From positions 1,550,001-1,614,000 of the forward strand of contig NZ_JAHVJO010000001.1 of NCBI RefSeq assembly GCF_019801215.1: a DNA stretch of 64,000 nt, read 5' to 3'. This stretch comes from Fictibacillus nanhaiensis. GTDB taxonomy: Bacteria > Bacillota > Bacilli > Bacillales > Fictibacillaceae. The notes under the pieces were generated by a model, which worked only from the letters and a program-made list of their open reading frames with translations, searched no databases and had not been told where the DNA came from. The translations under genes were made by a program, and so were the position numbers. Of the stretch, positions 8,050 to 16,140 are shown in pieces (within the stretch, counting starts at the first letter, position 1; every line of letters begins with the position of its first letter).

Positions 8050-8174
8050 TGAAGGTGCGAGACTCCTGTGGGATAAGTGGGACAGGTGAGACTCCTAATG
8101 TCCAAAGGGTTAAGGAGGCTCACCGCCCACCCCACGGAAAGCGAGCATCCTGTAACGAAAATCAACCACTTTCA
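8050..8174. repeat. Dispersed Bacillaceae-type repeat, full copy with hairpin
   Basis: The order of blocks is GAAGGTGCGAGACTCCTG, GGGACAGGTGAGACTCCT, a variable loop, AGGAGGCTCACCGCCCAC, CGGAAAGCGAGCATCC and AAAATCAACCACTTTCAA. Positions 8085-8096 and 8113-8124 pair with one mismatch to form a long hairpin. Related copies lie near 17631, 57551 and 57690. Short open frames across it are spurious. Confidence 0.75.
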
Positions 8175-8237
8175 AAAGCACCTATGTCTTGCAAGGCTAG
8201 TTTTGTGGTTGCATTAAATTGCCCCAAGCGTTTTGAT

Positions 8238-8855
8238 TTAAGTAAGTACAGGTTTTAGATGTAATAACCCCTGATCAACCGATGTCTCTATATATCCAAC
8301 GATCTGATCAAACGTAAATACATGAAGTGTATCATTCATCACTTCCTTATCGTACGCCATATCACCCAATACAGAAGGAACGAATTCTTCCACATCTTTG
8401 GACTTCACCTCTTCCAAATCTGAAATTGCAGGAAAATGAGCAAACGTTTTTCTTAATTGATCTGTAAAACCATAGAATTCTAATAGTTGTCCATTCAGTA
8501 ATCGGAAATCATTATGATATAGCTTATATAATTCTTCATCAGCATCCATTCTGTTTTTTAACCAAGAAAGGTAGAAACCTTTTAGCCATATATCATCAGC
8601 GATTAAATGTGAAAAATACCCCAATATATAATCCCTTTCTGCTCGCAAACGATATTTATGTAAAAATCCTTGGTAATCAATGCTTCTTGAATAATCTTGT
8701 ACTTCACCTATAAAGAAATGGGATACGTTTTTTTCTTCATGGGAAAAAACAGCGTCAGGAGCAATACTTCCAAGTAAAAAGGAGGTTTTATCTTTTATCG
8801 ATAGTGCCTCTGCCATTTTAAAACCAATAATGGAGTGCATGATTCTTGAACCCAA
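8238..8855 (-). CDS. Zinc-dependent phospholipase C family protein
   Basis: This protein of about 205 residues begins with GSRIMHSIIGFKMAEAL and continues LLGSIAPDAVFSHEEK...H and YILGYFSHLIADD. This histidine/aspartate series is characteristic of the S1/P1-nuclease and zinc phospholipase C fold used by a family of uncharacterised Bacilli hydrolases. The frame is open to a GTG at 8867; the TTG at 8855 is preferred because homologues I recall begin with GSRIMH, but spacing to AGGGG is short. No signal peptide is seen. Substrate unknown. Confidence 0.65.
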   Translation of the reverse strand: MGSRIMHSIIGFKMAEALSIKDKTSFLLGSIAPDAVFSHEEKNVSHFFIGEVQDYSRSIDYQGFLHKYRLRAERDYILGYFSHLIADDIWLKGFYLSWLKNRMDADEELYKLYHNDFRLLNGQLLEFYGFTDQLRKTFAHFPAISDLEEVKSKDVEEFVPSVLGDMAYDKEVMNDTLHVFTFDQIVGYIETSVDQGLLHLKPVLT

Positions 8856-8901
8856 ATTTCCCCTCACCCTTCAATTATTTCTTTATCTATTCTGCTCTCT
8901 G

Positions 8902-9537
8902 TTAATAAAGCCTTGTTTTATAGCCTTCTTGCAGATCAGATGCGATTTTTTCTTCTGTCATGTCTGGCATGTTTACATGAGCGGCTAAGATTCTTGCCGG
9001 TTTTGGACGCTCTTCAGGTTCATACCACGTGTCAGGATGCCAAAGTCCTGAGCGTTTAAACGCTTTTGCACAATGGATAAAGCATTGCTCCACTCTTACA
9101 GCGATTCCAAGCAATGGCGTCTTATCGTTCACTTTCATCTGTTCAAGAATGTCATCATCTCTAATAATGGTTGCTTCACCATTGATTCTCAGCGTTTCCT
9201 CAAGTCCAGGAATCATAAAAAGGAGGCCGATCTTAGGATTTGCAAGCATGTTCATCATCGAATCCATTCTCTTATTACCAGGACGGTCAGGAATAACTAA
9301 ATAATGTTTATCAATCACCTGAACAAAGCCTGGTGCATCTCCTCGTGGAGAGCTATCACAGTTGCCATCTCTATCTGACGTTGACATCACTAAAAACGGA
9401 GACATCTTGATGAATCCCCTACAATGTTCATCCAAGTAAGAAATGACTTTGTTCCGAGCTCTTTCACTCGGATTGCCCATCATGGCTCTTAATTCATCCT
9501 CATTCCTTATACTTTCTTTGAATCTCGTATTCGTCAT
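8902..9537 (-). CDS. Pyridoxamine 5'-phosphate oxidase-like flavoprotein
   Basis: This 211-residue protein has the split-barrel pattern of FMN-binding PPOX-like proteins: SPFLVMSTSDRDGNCDSSPRG, then DRPGNKRMDSMMNMLANP and GLLFMIPG. It resembles the MSMEG_1061-type subgroup that has an N-terminal helical extension. It probably binds FMN or a related flavin and acts as a cytosolic reductase or oxidase. GGAGATCTTC precedes the ATG. The substrate cannot be inferred. Confidence 0.75.
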   Translation of the reverse strand: MTNTRFKESIRNEDELRAMMGNPSERARNKVISYLDEHCRGFIKMSPFLVMSTSDRDGNCDSSPRGDAPGFVQVIDKHYLVIPDRPGNKRMDSMMNMLANPKIGLLFMIPGLEETLRINGEATIIRDDDILEQMKVNDKTPLLGIAVRVEQCFIHCAKAFKRSGLWHPDTWYEPEERPKPARILAAHVNMPDMTEEKIASDLQEGYKTRLY

Positions 9538-9552
9538 GAAGATCTCCTTTCC

Positions 9553-9836
9553 TTATTTCCGCATAGCAGCTGCCGCTCTGTGTAACTCTTCATTTTTTAC
9601 ATAAATATCGTATTGCGTATTGTCGTTAAACGATCTGTCTCGAAACATCTGATGTGGAATCTTTACTTTGAACTTCACTCCATCTTCCTGTAGTTTGGAG
9701 AGAATCTTAAAATAATTTCCTGACCAAAGGCGGTATGGACCAGTTTCCATTTTCGATTAGCGAAATGTTGAAGAAGTGAAGTCAAAACAATGACACCGAG
9801 TATGCCCCCAAATATAACCCATGCAAATAATGTCAC
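9553..9836 (-). pseudogene. Small membrane-anchored protein gene split by a frameshift
   Basis: Two overlapping minus-strand frames seem to be halves of one gene. The upstream frame (GTG at 9836 to a stop at 9675) starts with a membrane helix, FAWVIFGGILGVIVLTSLLQ, then HFANRK. After the run of four A bases near 9750 the family-like sequence continues in the other frame (stop at 9553) as METGPYRLWSGNYFK and FRDRSFNDNTQYDIYVKNEE. A minus-one shift at that A run joins them into a protein of about 94 residues, which is how I recall related Bacillus proteins. It could be a mutation, a sequencing error or programmed frameshifting. Confidence 0.6.
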
Positions 9837-10011
9837 GACCCTTCACACCTTTCTTCCTTTATTTCGTTGCGTATCTCATTCAATCATATGTCGATGGAAA
9901 AATTTAGTCAATCCATGAAAATACCCCCATAAATGACGGCGACGTGATAAATAGTGTAAGGAGTACATAAAAAGGAATGTTCTAGAATGAATTGCTGTAA
10001 GGAGGCAAAAA

Positions 10012-10329
10012 ATGGAGCCCTATGTAAAAAACGCTCTGCTAGACTGGAAAGAAGAAATAGAGCAACAGAAAAAAGAGATCGATGAAGAGTACGAAAGGGT
10101 TAAGACCGAACTCCAGCTCTATTCATATAAATTCGGGATCACGAAACAAGTCATTCAATCCACCATCAATGAAGAGATGATCAACAACATCAAGACCACT
10201 TACCAAAAACCATTTGAAGAAAAATACAATGAGCTCAAGCTGCAGCTTAAAAAGCTGGAAGAAAAACGCAGTGTCTTTAACATGTTTGTTGAAAAAATTG
10301 AGAATGCTAGCGAGATAAAAGTGAAATAG
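10012..10329 (+). CDS. Coiled-coil hypothetical protein
   Basis: This 105-residue, highly charged protein has two predicted coiled-coil stretches (residues about 10-40 and 66-85) rich in Glu, Lys and Gln, and no membrane segment. It has no recognisable family. The start has TAAGGAGG seven bases upstream of the ATG, and a terminator follows directly, so it is a genuine single-gene unit. Confidence 0.6.
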   Translation: MEPYVKNALLDWKEEIEQQKKEIDEEYERVKTELQLYSYKFGITKQVIQSTINEEMINNIKTTYQKPFEEKYNELKLQLKKLEEKRSVFNMFVEKIENASEIKVK

Positions 10330-10339
10330 ATTAATAGAT

Positions 10340-10367
10340 AAAGACGTAAGCCAGGGCTACGTCTTTT
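10340..10367 (+). terminator. Rho-independent terminator
   Basis: AAAGACGTA (10340-10348) pairs with TACGTCTTT (10358-10366), followed by T-rich sequence. It ends the coiled-coil gene and may also stop readthrough from the opposite strand. Confidence 0.7.
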
Positions 10368-10379
10368 ATTGTTGTGTCT

Positions 10380-11657
10380 TTAAAATAAGAGAATAGGTGT
10401 TATTTGAATTCCGCTTGGAAAGGTTCCAGATCCTAGCGTTCCGACTACAGAATTACTTACGGTATCAATAATTCGAATAACAGCCTGATTCGCAATAGAT
10501 ACGTATATTTTTGAAGAATCTGGAGTCGCAGCAATTAAAAAAGGCACTTCGCCTACAGGTATGGAACGTACCATTACAGTATCATTTAAGACATTAATAA
10601 CGGTAAGATTATTGGAATCTTGGTTAGCTACATATGCTTTTGTTCCATCAGGGATAATGACAATTCCTGTTGGTTTTATCCCAACTGGAATAGGTAGTCC
10701 TATAACCGAATCAGTTGTTGTATCAATCACCGATACAGTCTCATCTGTTGCATTTGTCACGTATGCCTTGTTGCCGTTCGGAGTAATCGCAACGATATTC
10801 GGGTTTGCGCCGACGGGTATAGTGGCCGTAACCGTGTTCGTTGCCGTGCTGATTACGGCTACGGCATTATCTCTTTGCAGAGCAACATACGCTTTTGATC
10901 CGTCTGGTGTAATAGCTATCCCAAACGGAGTGGTACCTACAGGAATGGGAGGGCCAATAACAGTATTGGTTGAGGTATTAATGACAGAAACGGTGTCTGC
11001 CGACTGGTTCGTAACATACACCCTTGTTGTATCAGGGGTAATGGCAATACTAATTGGGGTATCACCAACTGGAATGGGAGATCCGATTAAGGTATTCGTA
11101 GAAGTGTCAATAACAGAAACAGAATCACTTCCTGAATTTGCAACATATGCCCGTCTTCCACTTTTTCCAATGGCAATGGAAGCAGGTGCGTCCCCCACTG
11201 AAAGAGTGGATACGAGCGTGTTCGTCCCAATATCATAAACGTTTACTGTATTATCAATAAAACTAGAAGCATACGCGAAAAGCAATTCTTCAATTCTTGT
11301 GAATTCTCCTTCTGTCCGAGTAAAGATCACTTCATTTTGAGCATTTTTCCCTGTTAAAGTAATGGCCACATTATTTTCTCCAATTCCAGAAGTAACCACT
11401 CTTACACCAAAGACATCAAAATCAGCATACACATTTTCAAGCGTATACGTATCATTTGAAAGGTTTTGTGGATTTAAGCTAAACAGATTAACCGAATAGT
11501 AGATTCGGTTATTAAATCCAGTCGTCGCAGTATCTAGTCTATATAGTTGTATACTAACAACGGCGGGTGTTCGGCCACTGTTAGAAACACGAATCGTTAC
11601 ATTTGTTGTCCGTGGGGTTGTCCGGTTTTCAATCAATCCAGAATCAAAAACGGGCAT
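10380..11657 (-). CDS. YVTN-repeat beta-propeller surface/spore protein
   Basis: This 425-residue protein has an N-terminal beta-sandwich-like region (about residues 1-135). It is followed by about seven 42-residue YVTN blades with cores such as AYVANSGSDSVSVIDTSTNT and VYVTNQSADTVSVINTSTNT, each ending PIPVGxTPxxIAITPD. The blades should close into a seven-bladed propeller, usually a binding scaffold. There is no signal peptide or anchor. The upstream sigma-K-like promoter suggests mother-cell expression late in sporulation, hence a coat or exosporium role. AGGAGG precedes the ATG. Confidence 0.8.
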   Translation of the reverse strand: MPVFDSGLIENRTTPRTTNVTIRVSNSGRTPAVVSIQLYRLDTATTGFNNRIYYSVNLFSLNPQNLSNDTYTLENVYADFDVFGVRVVTSGIGENNVAITLTGKNAQNEVIFTRTEGEFTRIEELLFAYASSFIDNTVNVYDIGTNTLVSTLSVGDAPASIAIGKSGRRAYVANSGSDSVSVIDTSTNTLIGSPIPVGDTPISIAITPDTTRVYVTNQSADTVSVINTSTNTVIGPPIPVGTTPFGIAITPDGSKAYVALQRDNAVAVISTATNTVTATIPVGANPNIVAITPNGNKAYVTNATDETVSVIDTTTDSVIGLPIPVGIKPTGIVIIPDGTKAYVANQDSNNLTVINVLNDTVMVRSIPVGEVPFLIAATPDSSKIYVSIANQAVIRIIDTVSNSVVGTLGSGTFPSGIQITPILLF

Positions 11658-11689
11658 AAGAAAGCCTCCTAAAAATAAAGCATTTTAGT

Positions 11690-11718
11690 TATCTTATGCT
11701 TCGTTGATTTCATGTGTT
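11690..11718 (-). promoter_or_regulatory. Sigma-K-like sporulation promoter
   Basis: On the minus strand AACA (11718-11715), 16 bases, CATAAGATA (11698-11690) matches the sigma-K consensus ACA-N16/17-CATAnnnTA completely. The predicted start lies about 25 bases before the ATG at 11657. Confidence 0.6.
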
Positions 11719-11845
11719 TGTATGTTTGTCCTATATTTTGTTGGTTTTATGTGGTTGAGGGTTTATTTCCTTGTTTTACAAAGAACGGTAATTGGAAATA
11801 AATAAAACTATTCCTCTTCGGATCATCAGATTGGAGTTTTCGTAT

Positions 11846-12520
11846 ATGAGATTCATATTTCTATCCCTTGAGCTGATTGTCGGGTTTTTTGTTCTTTTTT
11901 TCATTATTAAATTTGTAGGAAAGAAAATGATTAATCAGATTACACCCTTTACCTTTATCGCCGCTATCGTACTCGGAGAATTACTAGGGAACGCCTTATA
12001 TGACCATGAAATCGGAGTAATCTATGTAATCTACTCTATGGTTCTATGGGGTATTCTACTTTTTTTAGTTGAATATCTTGGACAAAAGTTTCTTGCTTTT
12101 CGCGGGTTATTTGAAGGCAAACCGTCTGCTCTTATAAAAAACGGTGTGGTCGATCGTGATGAATTAAAGAAAAACCGAATGAACCTGAATCAGCTTCAGA
12201 GCTTGCTCCGACAAAGTGAAACTTTTTCGATCAGAGAGGTTGCTTATTGTTATTTAGAGTCAAACGGCTCCATCAGTCTTCTAAAAAAGACAAAATATCA
12301 AAAAACGACCCAAGAAGACTTCAACATGCCTGCTTCCTCGGTTTTTGTACCCGTCACTTTAATCCGTGATGGCAAAGTATTATGGGATGAGTTAAACGAT
12401 TTAGGGCTTGATGAGGAGTGGCTAGACACCCAATTGGCTTCTCAAGGTATAACAGGGCATAGCCATATTTTTTTAGCAGAGTGGCTTGAGAATGATGGAT
12501 TATTTGTACAAACGTTTTAA
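11846..12520 (+). CDS. DUF421 (YetF-like) membrane protein
   Basis: This 224-residue protein has three N-terminal membrane helices, the conserved KFVGKKMINQITPFTFIAAI loop, and a cytoplasmic domain beginning FEGKPSALIKNGVVDRDELK. That region is followed by MNLNQLQSLLRQSETFSIREV, the hallmark of full-length DUF421 proteins. An upstream in-frame TTG exists, but GGAG is nine bases before the ATG at 11846. It is more typical of the family than the copy at 7185. Function unknown. Confidence 0.85.
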   Translation: MRFIFLSLELIVGFFVLFFIIKFVGKKMINQITPFTFIAAIVLGELLGNALYDHEIGVIYVIYSMVLWGILLFLVEYLGQKFLAFRGLFEGKPSALIKNGVVDRDELKKNRMNLNQLQSLLRQSETFSIREVAYCYLESNGSISLLKKTKYQKTTQEDFNMPASSVFVPVTLIRDGKVLWDELNDLGLDEEWLDTQLASQGITGHSHIFLAEWLENDGLFVQTF

Positions 12521-12527
12521 AAAAGAA

Positions 12528-12566
12528 AAGGCGTACAATCTAAAAAAATAGATTTGTACGCCCTTT
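12528..12566. terminator. Bidirectional terminator
   Basis: AAGGCGTACAATCTA (12528-12542) pairs with TAGATTTGTACGCCCTT (12549-12565) around an A-rich loop. It lies between convergent genes and has T/A runs on both sides. Confidence 0.8.
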
Positions 12567-12574
12567 CTTATCAC

Positions 12575-13081
12575 TTAATGAATATCATTCAAATATGCAT
12601 CAAACTTATCCCACATTTCTGTGAAACCTTGAACCATTCCCATATCCAGGACTGCCTTTAAAGCTTCTTCTGAAGAGAAGGTAGCATGGTTGACAAGTTT
12701 CGTCTTACCTTCCAATTCCGTAAGGGTTAAGGTCACTTTCGTTCCTGGCATGTTTTCGTTAATATTTCCTTCTTCATCTGAAAAGTAGTCTTCCAACATA
12801 ATGTGTTCGGGCTCAACAATTTCTTTGTAAAATGTTTTTCCCCAAGACTTCATTTCACCATCTGCCGATTCCATACAATAGTGCCAAGAACCCCCTTCAC
12901 GGAAATCCATCTTACATACGGGGAGTGACCAGTTTTTCGGTCCCCACCAGTTTGATAAGTGTTCAGGTTTTGAAAGTGCCTGGAAAACGAGTTCTCGCGG
13001 TGCATCAAAGACGCGTTCAAAGATAATTACGTTACCATCAACCGTTGTTGTCACAGAATTCTTTACATAACTTTCAGCCAT
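12575..13081 (-). CDS. SRPBCC/AHSA1-family protein
   Basis: This 168-residue protein has the Aha1-like pattern FDAPRELVFQALSKPEHLSN, then WWGPKNWS, and a C-terminal GFTEMWDKFDAYL helix that caps the cavity. It is downstream of the ArsR gene at 13170 with 88 bases between and AGGAGG at its ATG, repeating the ArsR-SRPBCC arrangement at 5.7-6.5 kb. It converges on a shared terminator. Ligand unknown. Confidence 0.8.
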   Translation of the reverse strand: MAESYVKNSVTTTVDGNVIIFERVFDAPRELVFQALSKPEHLSNWWGPKNWSLPVCKMDFREGGSWHYCMESADGEMKSWGKTFYKEIVEPEHIMLEDYFSDEEGNINENMPGTKVTLTLTELEGKTKLVNHATFSSEEALKAVLDMGMVQGFTEMWDKFDAYLNDIH

Positions 13082-13169
13082 TTTGTTTCCTCCTAAAAAT
13101 TAGTGTTTAACATAAGAACTGCTTTCAACGGTCCTCCCTTCGTTTAATCGTTGGGGAAGCATACAGCCA

Positions 13170-13502
13170 TCACTCACGATCTGGATTTTTTTCTTTCCTT
13201 TGAAGTTTCTGCAGATAATCGTCCAATCTGTCGTATCGGTCTTCCCAAATTTGACGGAAGGAACTAATCCATCGATCCATCTCTTGAAGTGGTTCGGATC
13301 TTAGTTTGTAATAACGACGATTGGCAATCGGCTGCACTTCGACGAGCCCGTTTTCACTAAGTACACGGAGATGTTTGGAAACTTGAGGCTGATTCAACCC
13401 AAGTTTGTCGGTGATCTCCCCCACTGTTAGAGGCCCATCACGCAAAAGTTCAACAATGTGTAGCCGGTTTGGCTCGGCGAGAGCATTTAATATTGTCTTC
13501 AT
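13170..13502 (-). CDS. ArsR-family transcriptional repressor, second copy
   Basis: This 110-residue winged-helix protein starts MKTILNALAEPNRLHIVELL, has the recognition helix near NQPQVSKHLRVLSENGL, and the wing VQPIANRRYYKL. No metal-site cysteines are seen. The frame is open 23 codons further upstream, but the domain begins at the ATG at 13502 and a promoter occupies the extension. As with the first ArsR gene there is no ribosome site before the ATG. It is divergent from an ECF sigma gene. Confidence 0.85.
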   Translation of the reverse strand: MKTILNALAEPNRLHIVELLRDGPLTVGEITDKLGLNQPQVSKHLRVLSENGLVEVQPIANRRYYKLRSEPLQEMDRWISSFRQIWEDRYDRLDDYLQKLQRKEKNPDRE

Positions 13503-13538
13503 GCTTATAATATACATCATAAGGAATATACGTGTAAA
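13503..13538 (-). promoter_or_regulatory. Probable leaderless promoter of the second ArsR gene
   Basis: On the minus strand TTTACA (13538-13533), 18 bases, TATATT (13514-13509) place the predicted start at the A of the ATG (13502). GTATATT is directly repeated with a 16-base period across the promoter, a possible repressor site. Confidence 0.45.
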
Positions 13539-13639
13539 GGAATATTTAAATCTTTTTTTAAAAAATTTCAAACTGCGTATAATTAACAGTGTCGTATTCG
13601 TCTTACAAGTAGATCGAAAAATATATGGGAGGTTTTATT

Positions 13640-14566
13640 TTGCTGCCTAAAACAAATGAACTTTATGAACAATCACGTGAGCTTCGTAATCAATTCGAGG
13701 AACTTATTAAAGATGTGGGAGATGACCTATGGAAGTATTGCCGGTATCTGACAGGGTCCCCTTGGGATGGTGAAGATCTTTTTCAAGAAACGATGCTTAA
13801 AGCAATGGGTGGATTGTATACACGGTGGCACCCTACTAATCTCAAATCCTACTTGTACCGGATGGCGACAAACACGTGGGTTGACCATTGCCGAAGAGAA
13901 AAACGGAATCTCGGTACTTTAGAAGGATTGGATGAACCCTATGAAGATTTTACTGACCATCATGATTTAGAGGACGCACTCGAAAAGCTCTATCATCTTT
14001 TCACCCCGAGACAGACGGCTGTATTTCTACTCATGGAAGTTTTTCATTTTAAAGCGGATGAAGTCGCGAGTATCATCAAATCTACTCCAGGAGCGGTTTA
14101 CAGCACAACGCGCCGGATGAAAGAAAAACTAAAAAGCCATTCTTCACCACTACCTGAAATTAAAGAAACAACGCTAGAAAAAGAAGCGATTATTTCAGCC
14201 TATTTAAAAGCTTTCAATCAAGGTGACTTGGAAGGCATGCTATCGTTATTCAGTGAACATACACACTATGAAGCATCGTTAGGATTTTTGGAAGTAACAA
14301 AAGACGAAATGCGCAACGGTTCTCTTGCCTTTGGTTTGCCTGGCCACCACGCACTAGAATGCTTATTATGGGGAAAAAGAGTGATTGTGATTATAGCTGA
14401 ATCGGATAAAGGACCACTTATTCATGACATTCAATATCAAGAAGTAGAAAATCAAAGAATCGTCTTTCATCGGAGCTATTTCTTTAGAAAGGAGTTTATA
14501 TTAGCTGCAGCAAAGGAACTAGGGTATGCACCTCAATTGAACAAGCCCCCTTTGAACTGGGAGTAA
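13640..14566 (+). CDS. ECF RNA polymerase sigma factor with NTF2-like C-terminal domain
   Basis: This is a 308-residue sigma-70-family factor. Region 2 runs about residues 20-90 (DLWKYCRYLTGSPWDGEDLFQ...), and region 4 about 120-175 (LFTPRQTAVFLLMEVFHFKADEVA). A SnoaL/NTF2-like domain of about 120 residues follows (IISAYLKAFNQGDLEGMLSLF). ECF factors with such tails regulate themselves through the tail and need no classical membrane anti-sigma factor. The upstream ATG at 13625 contains the GGAGG itself, so the TTG at 13640, seven bases after it, is the likely start. It is divergent from ArsR-SRPBCC. Confidence 0.8.
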   Translation: MLPKTNELYEQSRELRNQFEELIKDVGDDLWKYCRYLTGSPWDGEDLFQETMLKAMGGLYTRWHPTNLKSYLYRMATNTWVDHCRREKRNLGTLEGLDEPYEDFTDHHDLEDALEKLYHLFTPRQTAVFLLMEVFHFKADEVASIIKSTPGAVYSTTRRMKEKLKSHSSPLPEIKETTLEKEAIISAYLKAFNQGDLEGMLSLFSEHTHYEASLGFLEVTKDEMRNGSLAFGLPGHHALECLLWGKRVIVIIAESDKGPLIHDIQYQEVENQRIVFHRSYFFRKEFILAAAKELGYAPQLNKPPLNWE

Positions 14567-14603
14567 AAGAAACAGTGGGTCTTTCAAGATCCACTGTTTC
14601 TTC
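14567..14603. terminator. Bidirectional terminator
   Basis: AAGAAACAGTGGGTCTT (14568-14584) pairs with AAGATCCACTGTTTCTT (14586-14602). It separates the sigma factor gene from the convergent NTPase gene. Confidence 0.8.
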
Positions 14604-14607
14604 TCGT

Positions 14608-15168
14608 TTATAATCTGAATTTTTCTTTTATGGCATTGGCGACTTCATTCGGACTTAGATCTGTGTTGTTAATTCGAAGGTAGTTCTCTCTCTTTATCTC
14701 ACCTTCATAGGAATTTAACCGGTATTTGTCCATCGAAGTTTTCAAATCTTGCTCTGACCAAATGATGTCCCTTTTCGTTGGTTTATGCGCTAATCGGTGA
14801 GGTGTGGTGTTGCGTTTTAACCTCACCTCTAGATCAGATTCTAGTTCAACAAAATAAAGGTCCGCTCCTTCTGCTTCAAAAACGTTACAGACTTTTTTGA
14901 CAAAATTCCAATCATCTTCATAGTTAAACGCCCAAACATATGTGAAAATCATCCCATAAGAATCACTTTTCGCAAATTCCTTAAAGATTTCCGAACGAAA
15001 CAGATTGACCAATCGTTTGCCTTCTTTTGTTCCATAATCAAAAAAGGGACTCACGAGATCAATCGTCATATGGTTATGAAAAAGCTTTAAATTCGTTATC
15101 TTTTCAAGTTCATGTCCAACGGTCATTTTTCCAACAGCCTGCGGTCCAAATAATAAAACAAACTTCAT
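14608..15168 (-). CDS. P-loop kinase-like NTPase
   Basis: This 186-residue protein starts MKFVLLFGPQAVGKMTVGHEL, a Walker A motif (GPQAVGKM) in the position typical of adenylate/shikimate-kinase-like small-molecule kinases. A lid-like region rich in Arg follows (RLKRNTTPHRLAHKPTKRD). No specific substrate motif is recognised. AGGTGATC precedes the ATG. It is 26 bases downstream of the GNAT-pentapeptide gene and may be co-transcribed with it. Confidence 0.7.
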   Translation of the reverse strand: MKFVLLFGPQAVGKMTVGHELEKITNLKLFHNHMTIDLVSPFFDYGTKEGKRLVNLFRSEIFKEFAKSDSYGMIFTYVWAFNYEDDWNFVKKVCNVFEAEGADLYFVELESDLEVRLKRNTTPHRLAHKPTKRDIIWSEQDLKTSMDKYRLNSYEGEIKRENYLRINNTDLSPNEVANAIKEKFRL

Positions 15169-15194
15169 GTGATCACCTCGATGCAGAATTAAGA

Positions 15195-16124
15195 TTATTT
15201 CTTATTCACTTGACCATACGCTTCAAGAAGTTTCTCTACAGGGATGTTGTTAATTTTCATGCCTGTCACATCACTTTCACTTATTTCCACGTTTCTTAAG
15301 TCACACTGGCTTAACTGGCTTCCTCTTAAGTCACATCTTTCGAATGTAATAGGATGCCTTTCATCTCCAAGATTCGTGTCTGTAAAATGAACGCCACCTA
15401 ATGTTACAAATACCATTTCGCTGTTTGAGAGATTCAGGTCCGCAAAAAGGGTATGGCGGAGATTCACATTTTGATAGGTGGAATGACTCAAGTTGCAATT
15501 GCTAATGTGGCTGTTGCTTAGATTGCTATTGCTGATAGCACTGCCTTCCAAATTCACTCCGTAGCACTCGGTACCTGCCATATTGCATTCCTCGTATTGA
15601 ACACCTGAGATGTCTTTGTTTTGTACGATGTTTTCGGCTTCAGATGCAACTTCGATCCGCTTTACATAACAAAACTCCTCATCTGTTTCAAAAGTTGTTC
15701 GATAACCCATCTTCTCATAAAAATGATGATTGTTTAGCTGTCTGCTGGATGTTTCAAGGTCCCATGTCCTTACATGAGGAAACTCTTTTTCTACCAAGGT
15801 AATAACGGTTGAACCAATTCCTTTTCCTTGATAAGAAGGATCTACAAAGATACGGTCAATTCTTGCAAAAGATTTCCCTGATAAGGTCACGATAATACCG
15901 CCAACCACTTCTTGATCGAACAAAATTTTAAAATAGTTCAATACGTTGATCATATACTTCGTTACTTCAACTGATGAATACCCTGGTGGCTGAATGTTGT
16001 AATCAATAACGTCGTTTCGGCCTGCCAGCCACTTTTCAGCCTCCTCATCAAAGGTTTTTTTCATTATATCTGTTAAAAGATCAGCATCCATCATGGTTGC
16101 TTTTTCTAATGTAATATGGGACAT
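15195..16124 (-). CDS. GNAT acetyltransferase fused to pentapeptide repeats
   Basis: This is a 309-residue two-domain protein. Residues about 1-160 form a GNAT domain with the acetyl-CoA loop DPSYQGKGIGSTV and the late helix NNHHFYEKMGY. Residues about 185-295 are tandem five-residue repeats of the A/N-L/x-x-x type (NLSNSHISNCNLSHS, DLRGSQLSQCDLRNVEIS), predicted to form a right-handed quadrilateral beta helix. The frame is open 108 codons upstream, but that overlaps the preceding gene in another frame, and GGAG sits before the ATG at 16124. The fusion is uncommon to me. Target unknown. Confidence 0.75.
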   Translation of the reverse strand: MSHITLEKATMMDADLLTDIMKKTFDEEAEKWLAGRNDVIDYNIQPPGYSSVEVTKYMINVLNYFKILFDQEVVGGIIVTLSGKSFARIDRIFVDPSYQGKGIGSTVITLVEKEFPHVRTWDLETSSRQLNNHHFYEKMGYRTTFETDEEFCYVKRIEVASEAENIVQNKDISGVQYEECNMAGTECYGVNLEGSAISNSNLSNSHISNCNLSHSTYQNVNLRHTLFADLNLSNSEMVFVTLGGVHFTDTNLGDERHPITFERCDLRGSQLSQCDLRNVEISESDVTGMKINNIPVEKLLEAYGQVNKK

Positions 16125-16140
16125 GTAAGCGTTCTCCTTT

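Noticed and set aside
8049-8258. Short plus-strand frame over the dispersed repeat
   Set aside because: Frames across this repeat appear at several copies and vary with the loop; they are not coding.
10561-11238. Long plus-strand frame across the beta-propeller gene
   Set aside because: It is an antisense reading of the regular YVTN repeats; the minus-strand gene has the ribosome site, promoter and domain match.
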